The notes: generated by a model from the letters alone, not told the origin. A DNA stretch of 64,000 bases from Bacteroidales bacterium (GCA_016715075.1 JADKBK010000006.1:1-64000), one strand, 5' to 3'. Shown: positions 18,216-27,621, counted from the stretch's first letter. Numbers and translations are program-made.

Positions 18216-18473
18216 ATGAAAAAAGCAGGTATTTCTATAATTATCCTCGGTTTAATATTGACAATTTTTACTGCATTTACTTTCTTCACCAAAGAAAAAG
18301 TTGTTGATATCGGAGAAGTTCATATATCAAGGAATAAGCCGCATAACCTCAAATGGTCACCGCTCATCGGGTGTCGCTGTTATGGGTATTGGCGGGATCT
18401 TATTACTTGTCGGTTCAAAGGGCGGAAAGATCTAGTAGATTTTACATTAACTGAAAATTATGTAACTTTTTAA
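18216..18473 (+). CDS. Small membrane protein, C-terminus frameshifted
   Basis: The first 52 residues are a signal-anchor helix (ISIIILGLILTIFTAFTFFT) followed by KEKVVDIGEVHISRNK and WSPLIG. After a GGG at 18369-18371 the reading frame becomes cysteine/arginine-rich and unlike a protein. The neighbouring frame instead gives VAVMGIGGILLLVGSK and a stop at 18433-18435, restoring the second transmembrane helix of a roughly 72-residue, two-helix inner-membrane protein. One extra G explains the shift. Function unknown. Confidence 0.55.
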   Translation: MKKAGISIIILGLILTIFTAFTFFTKEKVVDIGEVHISRNKPHNLKWSPLIGCRCYGYWRDLITCRFKGRKDLVDFTLTENYVTF

Positions 18474-18487
18474 AAAAGTTATATAAC
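18458..18487. promoter_or_regulatory. Paired 9-mer direct repeat, 21-bp period (site C)
   Basis: TTATGTAAC (18458-18466) and TTATATAAC (18479-18487) with 12 bases between. The site also forms a near-perfect dyad (TTATGTAACTTTTT against AAAAAGTTATATAA, 13 of 14 paired), so it could instead be a hairpin. It ends 97 bases before the YunG-like gene. Confidence 0.45.
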
Positions 18488-18584
18488 AGCTGATTCAACA
18501 AAAGGTTTTAACTTTCAAATTAGTACCGGAACACCTTAAGCAATTGCCGGATTAATTCAAAAATAATATAATACAACAAGTAAA

Positions 18585-18974
18585 ATGTTTAATAAACTAA
18601 TTGTATATGAAGCACTTAAAAATTGTCAGCCCCGTGATTCCCATCCTGAAGAACACCGGCTCACCCCTGATGAACAAGCCAGTCTGATTTCGCTTCTGAT
18701 TCATGATATTTTCGGCGCTGAAATATTGAAAACCCATCTTAAAAAAGGGTGGCATTTTTATAACAGGATAGAAGGTAAACGCATAGATTTTACCAGTTCT
18801 GATATAAATAATAATGCTGATGAAACTAATTTTGAAGATATTCCTTCAACACCTGATGAGACATACAGTTATTTTGAGGATGAGGAGTATTCAACATTTT
18901 TGATGAGGTTTATAAGAGCATTTGAGGAAGCTGTGGGTCTTGACAACTACAGACCTGAAGCAGCTGCCTCATGA
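18585..18974 (+). CDS. YunG-like hypothetical protein
   Basis: 129-residue soluble protein. The segment ISLLIHDIFGAEILKTHL followed by GWHFYNRIEGKRIDFTSSD matches the YunG-type family pattern in which a conserved His-Tyr-Asn-x-Ile and an Ile-Asp-Phe-Thr form a small papain-like fold; the function of that family is not known. The C-terminus is acidic (DEEYSTF) and ends in an alanine stretch. Stand-alone, behind repeat site C. Confidence 0.5.
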   Translation: MFNKLIVYEALKNCQPRDSHPEEHRLTPDEQASLISLLIHDIFGAEILKTHLKKGWHFYNRIEGKRIDFTSSDINNNADETNFEDIPSTPDETYSYFEDEEYSTFLMRFIRAFEEAVGLDNYRPEAAAS

Positions 18975-19209
18975 TCTTTTGTTCATTCTGAACCGGAAAA
19001 GCAGATTTCTCTTCTGCTTTTCTGCCTTAACACAATTAAAATTAAAAATCTTTCTTTTGGGTAATGTGAATTATTTATATGATTTATATCAATATTCTTA
19101 TTGATTTCTAGTAAACAATACTATTTTTAAAGGATTTTAAACATTTCTGCTTATTTTTCGTTTAAGATCAAATAAATATCCAGTCGAAATAGTACTAAAA
19201 ACTTCTCTT

Positions 19210-21159
19210 ATGTCCCAAAATGAATCCGGCGCATATCTGCCGAACAAAGACCTTTTTAAGGATTCGTATGTTTCCTCAATGGAACAATACAAGGAAATTT
19301 ATAAGGATAGTATTAAAAACAATTCTGATTTCTGGGAAAAGCAAGCCAGGCAACTCCTTCACTGGCAGCATGATTTCCAGATGGTGAGCGATTGTGATTT
19401 TACTGAGGGATTGGTTTCATGGTTTCTTGGCGGTAAGCTTAATGCCTGTGAAAACTGTGTTGACAGGCATGTCAGGGATAAAGGGGATCAGGTAGCTATT
19501 ATCTGGGAACAGGATGAGCCGGGGAATGAACAAAAGATTACATACCGTGAGCTTCAGAGAAAAGTTTCAAGGTTGGCTAATGTTTTGAGACATAATGGTA
19601 TACATAAGGGTGACAGGGTCGCTATTTTTATGCCAATGATCCCTGAAGCTGTTTATTCAATGCTGGCATGTGCCCGTATAGGTGCAGTACATTCGGTTAT
19701 TTTTGCCGGATTCAGCGCCGAATCACTCCGCGACAGGATCAACGATGCACACTGTAAAGCAGTTATCACATCAGATGAAGCAGTAAGAGGCAGAAAAATA
19801 ATTCCCCTTAAAAGGATGGCTGATGAGGCTGTAATGGCATGCCCGACTGTGGAACGAGTGTTTATCGCAAAAAGAACAAATGTTAAAATCCCATTTTATC
19901 CGCCGAGGGATATATGGCTCGATGAGGCAATGGAGGGAGAGCGCCCTTATTGCCCGATCGAACATATGGATTCTGAAGATACTCTTTTCCTGCTCTATAC
20001 TTCTGGAAGCACCGGGAAACCGAAGGGCGTTTGCCATACTACGGCGGGATATCTATTATTCGCGGCAATGACCCATAAGTACGTCTTTGACTATAAGGAT
20101 GGAGAAACATATGCCTGTGTAGCGGATATTGGCTGGATAACAGGTCATTCATATGTTGTATACGGACCATTATTAAACGGGGCAACAACTGTCCTCTTTG
20201 AGAGTGTTCCAAATTACCCTGACGCCGGCAGATACTGGGAAATGGTAGAACGCCTTAAGATCAATCAGTTCTATACAGCTCCCACTGCCCTTCGCGCAAT
20301 TCAGCGTATGGGTGATGATTTTGTTAAAAAATACAACAGGTCAAGCCTTCGTGTTCTGGGAACAGTAGGTGAACCTATAAATCCTGATACCTGGAGATGG
20401 TATTATGATGTAGTTGGCGATAAGAGATGCTCAATAGTTGATACCTGGTGGCAGACAGAGACAGGAGGGATACTAATTTCCGCTCTCCCCGGAGCTGTTC
20501 CTACCAAGCCAGGATCAGCAACACTTCCATTTTTTGGAATAGAACCTGTTCTGCTTAGTAACGAGGGAGTAGAACTGACAACACCTGAAGCTTCCGGTCT
20601 GCTTGCAATTAAAGGTCCGTGGCCCAGTATGGCCAGAACTATACAGGGCGACCATGTAAGGTTCTATGAAACCTACCTTAAGCAATTCAGGGGATACTAC
20701 CTTACCGGCGACGGAGCCACACGTGATGCAGATGGTTATTACTGGCTCACAGGACGAGTCGATGACGTACTAAACGTATCCGGTCACAGGATAGGATCAG
20801 CAGAGATCGAGAGCGCACTGGTGTCTCATCCGTTCTGTTCCGAAGCTGCAGTTGTCGGATTCCCGCATGCAGTAAAAGGAGAAGGCATTTTCGCATATGT
20901 TATCCTTAAGGATGGTTACGAGGCTGATGAAGAGCTTGTTGGTGAATTAAGAAATGAGGTGCGCCGGCATATCGGAGCATTCGCAACACCTGATCAGATA
21001 CTTATTGCCCCCGGATTGCCCAAGACACGTTCGGGAAAAATAATGCGCCGTATTCTTAGGAAGATAGCAGCAAACGAAACTGATGACCTTGGTGACATAT
21101 CCACACTGGCCGATCCGACGATAGTGACTTCACTTATTGAAATCAGATCCCAGCTGTAG
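19210..21159 (+). CDS. acs: Acetyl-CoA synthetase
   Basis: Converts acetate, ATP and CoA to acetyl-CoA via acetyl-AMP. The 649-residue length is typical. The N-terminal ACS segment FWEKQARQLLHW, the phosphate loop LLYTSGSTGKPKG (about residue 262), VADIGWITGHSYVVYGPL, the WWQTETGG motif and the hinge YYLTGDGATRDADGYYW are all present. The C-terminal catalytic lysine lies in RSGKIMRR (about residue 612) and is the usual site of acetyl regulation. It is monocistronic, with its own terminator at 21193-21234. Confidence 0.96.
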   Translation: MSQNESGAYLPNKDLFKDSYVSSMEQYKEIYKDSIKNNSDFWEKQARQLLHWQHDFQMVSDCDFTEGLVSWFLGGKLNACENCVDRHVRDKGDQVAIIWEQDEPGNEQKITYRELQRKVSRLANVLRHNGIHKGDRVAIFMPMIPEAVYSMLACARIGAVHSVIFAGFSAESLRDRINDAHCKAVITSDEAVRGRKIIPLKRMADEAVMACPTVERVFIAKRTNVKIPFYPPRDIWLDEAMEGERPYCPIEHMDSEDTLFLLYTSGSTGKPKGVCHTTAGYLLFAAMTHKYVFDYKDGETYACVADIGWITGHSYVVYGPLLNGATTVLFESVPNYPDAGRYWEMVERLKINQFYTAPTALRAIQRMGDDFVKKYNRSSLRVLGTVGEPINPDTWRWYYDVVGDKRCSIVDTWWQTETGGILISALPGAVPTKPGSATLPFFGIEPVLLSNEGVELTTPEASGLLAIKGPWPSMARTIQGDHVRFYETYLKQFRGYYLTGDGATRDADGYYWLTGRVDDVLNVSGHRIGSAEIESALVSHPFCSEAAVVGFPHAVKGEGIFAYVILKDGYEADEELVGELRNEVRRHIGAFATPDQILIAPGLPKTRSGKIMRRILRKIAANETDDLGDISTLADPTIVTSLIEIRSQL

Positions 21160-21192
21160 GCATATCAATCAGTCTGTTTACAGGAGCTTACA

Positions 21193-21234
21193 GGAGCCCT
21201 TTGTGTTATGTAATGTAACCATTGGGCTCCTTTT
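21193..21234 (+). terminator. Terminator after acs
   Basis: Perfect 7-bp stem GGAGCCC/GGGCTCC (21193-21199 and 21224-21230) with a 24-base loop, followed directly by TTTT. It lies 33 bases after the acs stop. Confidence 0.6.
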
Positions 21235-21390
21235 ACGTTTAATACCTGGTGCTTTCATTTCAAAGACTATTCGTGAAAACAGGACCTCTTTTAAGATATT
21301 GCTTTGTCCTTATCAATAAATGTTTAATTTTGCAGGCTTTTTAATGAGCAGGAAGAGTTTACTTTACACATCATCAGCATAATCTAGTAC

Positions 21391-23016
21391 ATGATTACAG
21401 TATCAAACCTTAGTATTCAGTTTGGAAAACGCATATTGTTTCAGGATGTAAATCTTGTATTTACCCCTAGCAATTGTTACGGGATAATCGGAGCCAACGG
21501 TGCAGGCAAATCAACCTTTCTCAAAATGTTGTATGGGGAGGTGGAAAACAGAACCGGTTCAGTATCCTTTGGACAAGGGGAGAGATTATCTGTTCTCAAG
21601 CAGGATCATTTTGAGTTTGATGAATGTGTTGTTCTTGATACTGTTATGATGGGACACTCCAGATTGTGGAGTATCATGAAAGAAAAGGATATCCTATACT
21701 CAAAGAGTGATTTCTCTGATAAAGACGGACTGAGAGCTTCTGAACTGGAAGAGAAATTCAATGAGATGGACGGTTGGAATGCAGAGAGCAATGCTGCCAG
21801 CCTGCTGAGCGGACTGGGAATAAAAGAGGAACAACACTACAAATTATTAAAAGAGCTGACAGGGAAAGAGAAGGTTAAAGTGCTGCTGGCTCAGGCTCTT
21901 TTCGGAAAGCCCGATAACCTGCTGCTTGATGAGCCAACTAATGATCTTGATCTTGAAACGGTTAACTGGCTCGAAAACTACCTTTCAGAGTTTGAAAATA
22001 CTGTCCTGGTGGTATCTCATGACCGCCATTTTCTCGACTCAATATGTACTCAGATAATCGATATAGACTTTGGCAGGATACAACAGTTTTCAGGAAACTA
22101 TACCTTCTGGTATGAATCAAGTCAGTTGGCTCTTAGACAACAGCTGGCACAAAACAAAAAAGCCGAGGAGAAAAAAAAGGAACTGCTTGAGTTCATAGCA
22201 CGATTCAGGGCAAATGTTGCCAAGTCAAAACAGACTACAAGCAGGAAGAAGATGATTGAAAAGCTGAATATTGAAGAAATCAAACCTTCAACCCGGAAAT
22301 ACCCCGGTATTATTTTTACACCTGGAAGAGAACCCGGAAATAATATTCTGACTGTGAAGGGGTTGTCAATGAAATTAGATGGCGTGGTCCTCTTTAAAGA
22401 TCTGCACTTTACAGTAAATAAGAACGACAAAATAGCTTTTCTCTCCAGGAATGTCAGGGCAATGACAACCCTTTTCGAAATTCTCAAGGGTCATCTGAAA
22501 CCTGATCATGGTTCATTCGAATGGGGACAAACTATCGTTAAAGCCTACCTTCCCCTTGAAAATGAGATGTTCTTTGAGAAAGATATGACACTGATAGACT
22601 GGTTAGCCCAGTATTCAGATGATACAAGTGAATTGTACCTCCGCGGATTTCTTGGGAAAATGCTTTTTTCCGGTGAGGACATTTATAAGAAAGTAAACAT
22701 TCTGTCAGGGGGTGAGAAGGTGAGGTGTATGATTGCCCGAATGATGATACGCAATGCCAATGTTATGATTCTTGATACACCTACCAACCATCTCGATCTG
22801 GAATCAATCCAGGCATTCAATAATACCCTGATTAAATTTAAGGGAAATCTGCTTCTCTCTTCCCATGATCATGAGTTTATACAGACTGTATGCAACCGGA
22901 TCATAGAAATAGGCCCGCAAGGGATGATTGACAAAGAAATCCAGTATGATGATTATATCTCTGACGAAAACCTGAAAGAGAGAAGAAACAGCCTGTATAA
23001 AAAGGTTAAGGCTTGA
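21391..23016 (+). CDS. ABC-F family ATPase
   Basis: 541-residue protein with two ABC domains and no membrane segment, the ABC-F layout of ribosome-associated factors that rescue stalled translation or protect against antibiotics. Domain 1 has Walker A GANGAGKST, an altered signature LTGKEKV in place of LSGGE, and Walker B with LLLDEPTNDLD. The inter-domain linker is lysine-rich. Domain 2 has a degenerate Walker A (FLSRNVRAMTTLF, lacking the GxGKST lysine) but a good LSGGEKVR signature and ILDTPTNHLDLE, where the catalytic Glu is replaced by Thr. This pattern resembles YbiT-like subfamilies. The stop codon is the first unit of a heptamer repeat array. Confidence 0.88.
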   Translation: MITVSNLSIQFGKRILFQDVNLVFTPSNCYGIIGANGAGKSTFLKMLYGEVENRTGSVSFGQGERLSVLKQDHFEFDECVVLDTVMMGHSRLWSIMKEKDILYSKSDFSDKDGLRASELEEKFNEMDGWNAESNAASLLSGLGIKEEQHYKLLKELTGKEKVKVLLAQALFGKPDNLLLDEPTNDLDLETVNWLENYLSEFENTVLVVSHDRHFLDSICTQIIDIDFGRIQQFSGNYTFWYESSQLALRQQLAQNKKAEEKKKELLEFIARFRANVAKSKQTTSRKKMIEKLNIEEIKPSTRKYPGIIFTPGREPGNNILTVKGLSMKLDGVVLFKDLHFTVNKNDKIAFLSRNVRAMTTLFEILKGHLKPDHGSFEWGQTIVKAYLPLENEMFFEKDMTLIDWLAQYSDDTSELYLRGFLGKMLFSGEDIYKKVNILSGGEKVRCMIARMMIRNANVMILDTPTNHLDLESIQAFNNTLIKFKGNLLLSSHDHEFIQTVCNRIIEIGPQGMIDKEIQYDDYISDENLKERRNSLYKKVKA

Positions 23017-23104
23017 AGTCTGAAGTCTGAAGTCTGAAGCCGGAAGTCGGAAGTCCGAAGTCAGAAGTCAGAAGTCAGAAGTCCGAAGTCAGAAGCCGGA
23101 AGGC
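23014..23104. repeat. Heptanucleotide array, about 13 units of xGAAGTC
   Basis: Thirteen contiguous 7-bp units (variants of TGAAGTC with T/G/C/A at position one, and a few GCC endings). The first unit contains the TGA stop of the ABC-F gene. No coding sense in either strand. Confidence 0.85.
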
Positions 23105-23112
23105 ATTAGAAT

Positions 23113-23336
23113 GTCATTTGCGCTTCGCGCGTCATTCCATAGTCATTTGCCTTCGGCGTCATTCAATGGTCATTTGCGCTTCGCGCGTCATTCGATAGTC
23201 ATTTGCCTTCGGCGTCATTCAATGGTCATTTGCGCTTCGCGCGTCATTCCATAGTCATTTGCCTTCGGCGTCATTCAATGGTCATTTGCGCTTCGCGCGT
23301 CACTCCATAGTCATTTGCCTTCGGCGTCACTTGATA
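23113..23336. repeat. Tandem 56-bp repeat, four copies, with two mini-hairpins each
   Basis: Units start at 23113, 23169, 23225 and 23281. Each is a 29-bp half containing GCGCTTCGCGC and a 27-bp half containing GCCTTCGGC, both short stems with a TTC loop, flanked by GTCATT. Copies differ at only a few positions. It is not a CRISPR array because no variable spacers separate the repeats. Confidence 0.85.
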
Positions 23337-23339
23337 GTA

Positions 23340-23411
23340 AATGACTACTTAATGACTACTTAATGACTACTTAATGACTACTTAATGACTACTTAATGAC
23401 CATTCAATGAC
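23340..23411. repeat. 11-bp tandem repeat AATGACTACTT
   Basis: Five exact copies plus a partial one directly follow the 56-bp array. AATGAC is the reverse complement of the GTCATT found in every 56-bp half-unit, so a transcript across both could fold back on itself. Confidence 0.8.
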
Positions 23412-23428
23412 TGATTTACTACCTGTAA

Positions 23429-24064
23429 CTATAATTTAAACCGCCAGCCCAGTCTTAGTTCAAGAAAGGTTGCCTGCCACGAATTAAAGGATATCATCTC
23501 ATTAATACTTAACGAGGCATTGATACCCATACCTGTCAGGTAATTGATCCCTGCAGGGATCTGTACAAATCCATCGCCATAGTAGGAACCTGCAAGTATT
23601 CCGGTAAAAGGTGTAAGCTTTCGTTCCGAATACTTTGAATTGATATGAAACCGGCCGCCTGCAGCGTAATATAATTCACCTGAAAGGTCCGAAGTGCCGA
23701 TATTCACTTCAATATCAACCTGTGGCATAACGAAGTAATCAAGTGTCGCAGAGAATAAAGCACCCCCGCTTGTAAGTTCAGCAGCATATCCGGCACTTAT
23801 TCCAAGCGGCCTGGTTTTTCTCGGGTTCTGATAACCCATCAGATCAGTAAATCCGTTCTTATATTCAATTTTTGTGATCCTGTTGGATCTGATCATCAGG
23901 AGAGGCCCGTCTTCGTAGTCAGGCATCCTGTACATGTAAGCTTTATCCCTCTGTTCAATAATTTTTACATTAAGCTGTTTCTTGTCCCTGGTCGATATAA
24001 TGTCCTGTCCATAAGTAAATTGAATTGGCAGTGTAATCAGTAAAAGAAAAACTATTCTTCTCAT
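23429..24064 (-). CDS. Exported beta-barrel-like hypothetical protein
   Basis: 211-residue protein with a signal peptide (MRRIVFLLLITLPIQFTYGQ). An N-terminal segment KKQLNVKIIEQRDKAYMYR resembles the small modules before barrels in many Bacteroidota outer-membrane proteins; the rest alternates polar and aromatic strands and ends in LRLGWRFKL. No enzymatic motif. I start at ATG 24064; an upstream in-frame ATG at 24091 would overlap the end of the GH59 gene. It may be part of the glycan operon or simply its distal gene. Confidence 0.55.
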   Translation of the reverse strand: MRRIVFLLLITLPIQFTYGQDIISTRDKKQLNVKIIEQRDKAYMYRMPDYEDGPLLMIRSNRITKIEYKNGFTDLMGYQNPRKTRPLGISAGYAAELTSGGALFSATLDYFVMPQVDIEVNIGTSDLSGELYYAAGGRFHINSKYSERKLTPFTGILAGSYYGDGFVQIPAGINYLTGMGINASLSINEMISFNSWQATFLELRLGWRFKL

Positions 24065-24087
24065 ATAAATGTTAGCTAAGATTATTA

Positions 24088-24963
24088 TCACTTAATTCCA
24101 AAATCATCAAACTCGGCATAATTAAAATCTGAACCTATTCCAGCCAGTCCATGGGAATATTTTGTATCTGTAACAGATATTGTTTCTTTATTGTTTACCG
24201 AGACTGAAATTCTATTTCCATTGAATCTCATGGAGAGAGTATGCCATGTAAAAGGAGGGAACCATGCATATCCGGATGCCAGTTTCTGACTGCCTGCGAA
24301 GAGTGCCCAGTTGTTGCCGGTTGTAATCTTAAACCAGTAGCCTTCAGGATTATCATTTCCACGGTGAACCTCAGTTATTCTTCCCATGATTTTTGCACTT
24401 CCTGTATTCTCTGTTACATTGACATTTACACTGACTTCGTAGTTGGTCCAGGCAGAGTCGCCAATTAATGTTTCAACCGAGGGGTTCTGTCCTATTTCCC
24501 ATTCAATACCCTGTTTATCGATAACCTGCTTCATGCATTTACCTTTACCATCTTCTCTTACAGATATTTCGAAAACACCTGACTGATCCATGAAGTACCT
24601 GGCAAGCTTGCCTGATTCCTGCTCATCGAAATCAGTTTTGTACGGAAATGGGAATGGTTTATTTTCAGGCGCTTTGTAAAAGCCTTTTGTCTGTCCGGTA
24701 GTGGTACTGATGGAGTAGGCTGATTTTCCCTCAAGAGTAATTGTGAATTTATTATTTTTCACCCTTATATCAGGTTGTTTTTCAAACTCGCACTTTTCCC
24801 TTGTTGATTTCCATACATGGAGGGTTTTACTGTTGAATGACCTGTCAGTCTGAAATGTCACAGTCTGCGAACCACTTGTGTCTGCTGTTTCAATTATGAT
24901 GCTGTAATCCTTATTATCCGGAGACTTAAGGGTGACATAGCTTCCTTGGACAGGAAACCGCAC
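24088..24963 (-). pseudogene. GH59 galactosylceramidase-like enzyme, C-terminal fragment (frameshifted)
   Basis: Continues the GH59 protein of 24894-26012 in another frame. It begins with FPVQGSYVTLKSPDNKDYSI and TFQTD, matching the beta-sandwich region after the barrel, and then a lectin-like laminin-G-type domain (WTNYEVSVNVNVTEN, GYWFKITTGNNWALFAG, HTLSMRFNGNRISVSVN, AGIGSDFNYAEFDDFGI), as in human GALC. One missing T near 24955 would join it to the N-terminal part as a protein of about 640 residues, normal for the family. Confidence 0.8.
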
Positions 24964-26012
24964 GAAGCATCAATATATCTCCATCCCGGTTCTGTGAATT
25001 GTGTAGTATGGGCGGCAGCCCACATTGCAGGTTGAATCTCGAAATATCCGCTCCATGGGGTTTTAGCCATCATCAGACCGGAATTTGGAATTGAAAGATT
25101 ATCGTAATATGAAGTAACAAGACTCCATGTTATTACTCCTGTAGCTTTCCCGATAATGTAGTTGCTGTTATATAACTTGACAAGGTATTCGAATCCGTCC
25201 CAGTCACCTTTCCAGGGGCCTCCTTCGCTGTTCCTGAGAGGTTTATTCAGGCTCATGGCAATTTCCGACGCGGCGAAATGCTTATTTTCCGGCCGTTCAT
25301 TATAATGTATACCTACTGCATAAACTGCATCATACAACTCTTTATCCTTAACCATTTCAGTTGCAATATCCCAGTTAAAGAAATCAGGAGCAATTATTTT
25401 CACACTCTGTAATCCGTTTTTATCGAGAGTTTTCCTGAGTAGTTTGATCCATTCATAATCTGGATCTCTTTCATTCCATATACCGGTGTAGTCAAATTGA
25501 AGATTATGATACTTAAGGGCCCCTTTCAGGAAAGCGGCGATGTAATCGGCATTATCCTGTGAATAAAAAACGCCATCTCCGATCCAGCCAGGGCATCCCC
25601 ATTCAAGACAATCAGTAAAAACAGCCGGGTTCCTTTGCTTTGCTTCATGCAATATCATCCATTCGTAACCCCTTTTATAAAATGAGGCTTCCGGGTTAAT
25701 TAATTCGCCTCGCGTGCGGGCATGACTTGGTTCTGTTCCGTCTGTCGAATTCACATCACCGCCGATCTCCACTTTTATCTGCTGGAGACTTGCACCGAAT
25801 TTTGGACTGAAAAGGAGATCAAGAATCTGTTTTCTCTGTTCTTCAGGGTAATCTGATAATAATTTGGACGAAGCACCTGCACTCAGTGCACCTATCCCTT
25901 CAAACACCCTTCCTTTGCCATTATCAGTTAATTTAATCACCCCTGGCTGACTATTAAGCCCCTGTGATAAGTCAAAAAGGACTAATAGAAGAACCAATAC
26001 TCTTTTATTCAT
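24894..26012 (-). pseudogene. GH59 galactosylceramidase-like enzyme, N-terminal catalytic part (frameshifted)
   Basis: Glycoside hydrolase family 59 (beta-galactosidase/galactosylceramidase). Signal peptide 1-21. The barrel is very recognisable: VFEGIGALSAGASSKLL, QILDLLFSPKFGASLQQIKV, EIGGDVNSTDGTEPSH, FDYTGIWNERD with the acid/base Glu near residue 178, and a nucleophile Glu in RNSEGGPWKGD near residue 262, followed by PWSGYFE and AAHTTQFTEPGW. After DASCGF the frame becomes nonsense. It starts 3 bases after the GH-A lipoprotein and is in the same operon. Substrates could be beta-galactosides of plant or sphingolipid origin. Confidence 0.87.
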
Positions 26013-26015
26013 ATT

Positions 26016-27509
26016 TTATCTGTTTAAAGCCTGACTGTCATGCATGACATGCATATTTGTCAGAGCACTTATACTATGGGGCGGAAGCATGATTATGGTT
26101 TCCTTATTATCACTGAGCAGATATTCTGTAACAGGATCCATTCTGAAGCCAGGTTTCGTAACTTCCTCTTCGGTTACCCTGTAAAGGAAGAATTTGCTGT
26201 TGTGAGTTCCGGTAATTGTAATGCCTGTTTTTTGCTCCCTGTCACTCTTATTAAGAATATATGTAGTGATCTCCCCCTTTGAATTTTTTAGAGTCTGAGT
26301 GAGTATTGAGCTGTCAGGAACAGGCTCAGTGTGAACAACAGATGAATATTTTGAGCAAAAGCGTGTTATTATACCATAACCATAAAAAGCTGCTGGTTCT
26401 ACTTCGATCTTCTCATAATATTTCTGATTTTCTGTATCCCATGTACGGATGAGTTGCCACTGGCCATCCAGATCGCCTCTGTTTGTGAAGCTCCACCGGT
26501 TAAAGGCGCCAGCACCAGCCGCCATTCCTCTCAAGATTGTTTCAGCATTTGAAAGCGAAGCCTGAAACGACTTCGGTCCGGGGTTTGTATCTTTCCATCC
26601 GATTCTCATGTCACCCAGTTCGGAAAGGAAGAGAGGTTTATTGTGTCTGGCAGCCCATTCAGCCCACCTTGCCAGGTTCTCCTGTTTTGCAGAATCCATA
26701 CCCTGGTAGGAATGGATATCATAGGCATCAATATACCCGTCAAAATCAATTTTGGTTGAATCAAAGATGGGCAGGTCAGTCCAGTCAGGACCTGAAATGG
26801 AAACCTTAAGATTTTTCCTGTCAATAACTTTTTTGACTTCCTGCAGTGCGGGAGTCAGGGTTGCATCTTTTTCTCCCATACTCCACCATGATCCCCAACT
26901 GCCACCGGGAGGTTCATTGGTTATGCATATCCACTTTATACAGGTATATTTTCTGACAGTCAGCAGCTGATCCAGCAAACTGCCGATTCCATCAGCGAAA
27001 TCTTCAACGGATCTTGGAGCGCTCAATAAGGGTTGAACACCCGGGAAAGAGTTCCATTTTACATTGCTCCACATCTGCTGAAGAAATACATCAGCACCAT
27101 TCGCTTCAGCCCAGTCAAGGATTTTATAAAGGGCAGCCATCTCTTCATTATTCCAGTCGAACTTATTTCTTTCTGCCTCATACATCCTTGCACTCAGTTC
27201 AACTCTGATCCAGGATAATCCCAGCCAGCTGGCATGACTACAGATCTGGGCCCATGCTGCTGTATCAGTCACAGGCGGATTGCCTCCCCAGGCGCTTCCC
27301 CTGGAATTTTTAAACCGAAGAGCCCACTTATATTCCGGTGACTCATCTATACTGTCCTGGCTGATTGCATGCCATGAAGCTCCGATACCTCCAGCCATGG
27401 TGTATCTTACCTGGCCGGAATGAATTTTTATTCTTGTGTAATCCTTGCCTGTACAGCCTATAGCGGCTACCATCAGGGCTATCAGAAAAATACTTCTCAA
27501 TTTTTTCAT
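26016..27509 (-). CDS. Clan GH-A glycoside hydrolase, lipoprotein
   Basis: 497-residue surface or periplasmic lipoprotein (lipobox AAIGC, Cys 19). The barrel shows the clan GH-A pattern: acid/base in ICITNEPPGG (about Glu198) and nucleophile in LFLSELGDM (about Glu297), with supporting VELSARMYE and DAYDIHSY segments. A C-terminal beta-sandwich follows (AFYGYGIITRF; ITTYILNKSDREQKTG), an arrangement seen in GH30, GH39 and related families; I cannot choose between them. It precedes a GH59 gene by 3 bases, so the two enzymes probably act on one glycan. Confidence 0.78.
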   Translation of the reverse strand: MKKLRSIFLIALMVAAIGCTGKDYTRIKIHSGQVRYTMAGGIGASWHAISQDSIDESPEYKWALRFKNSRGSAWGGNPPVTDTAAWAQICSHASWLGLSWIRVELSARMYEAERNKFDWNNEEMAALYKILDWAEANGADVFLQQMWSNVKWNSFPGVQPLLSAPRSVEDFADGIGSLLDQLLTVRKYTCIKWICITNEPPGGSWGSWWSMGEKDATLTPALQEVKKVIDRKNLKVSISGPDWTDLPIFDSTKIDFDGYIDAYDIHSYQGMDSAKQENLARWAEWAARHNKPLFLSELGDMRIGWKDTNPGPKSFQASLSNAETILRGMAAGAGAFNRWSFTNRGDLDGQWQLIRTWDTENQKYYEKIEVEPAAFYGYGIITRFCSKYSSVVHTEPVPDSSILTQTLKNSKGEITTYILNKSDREQKTGITITGTHNSKFFLYRVTEEEVTKPGFRMDPVTEYLLSDNKETIIMLPPHSISALTNMHVMHDSQALNR

Positions 27510-27621
27510 CTTTATACCGGTTTATAATTATCCAGGAACTTGTGCCTGACAGATTATGAGATATTTGTATTGCAGTATTATTATCATCAGATATACTTGC
27601 TGAAGCCCGGAATTTAGAATT

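Noticed and set aside
23113..23336. CRISPR array
   Set aside because: Copies are contiguous and no unique spacers separate them; no cas genes are nearby.
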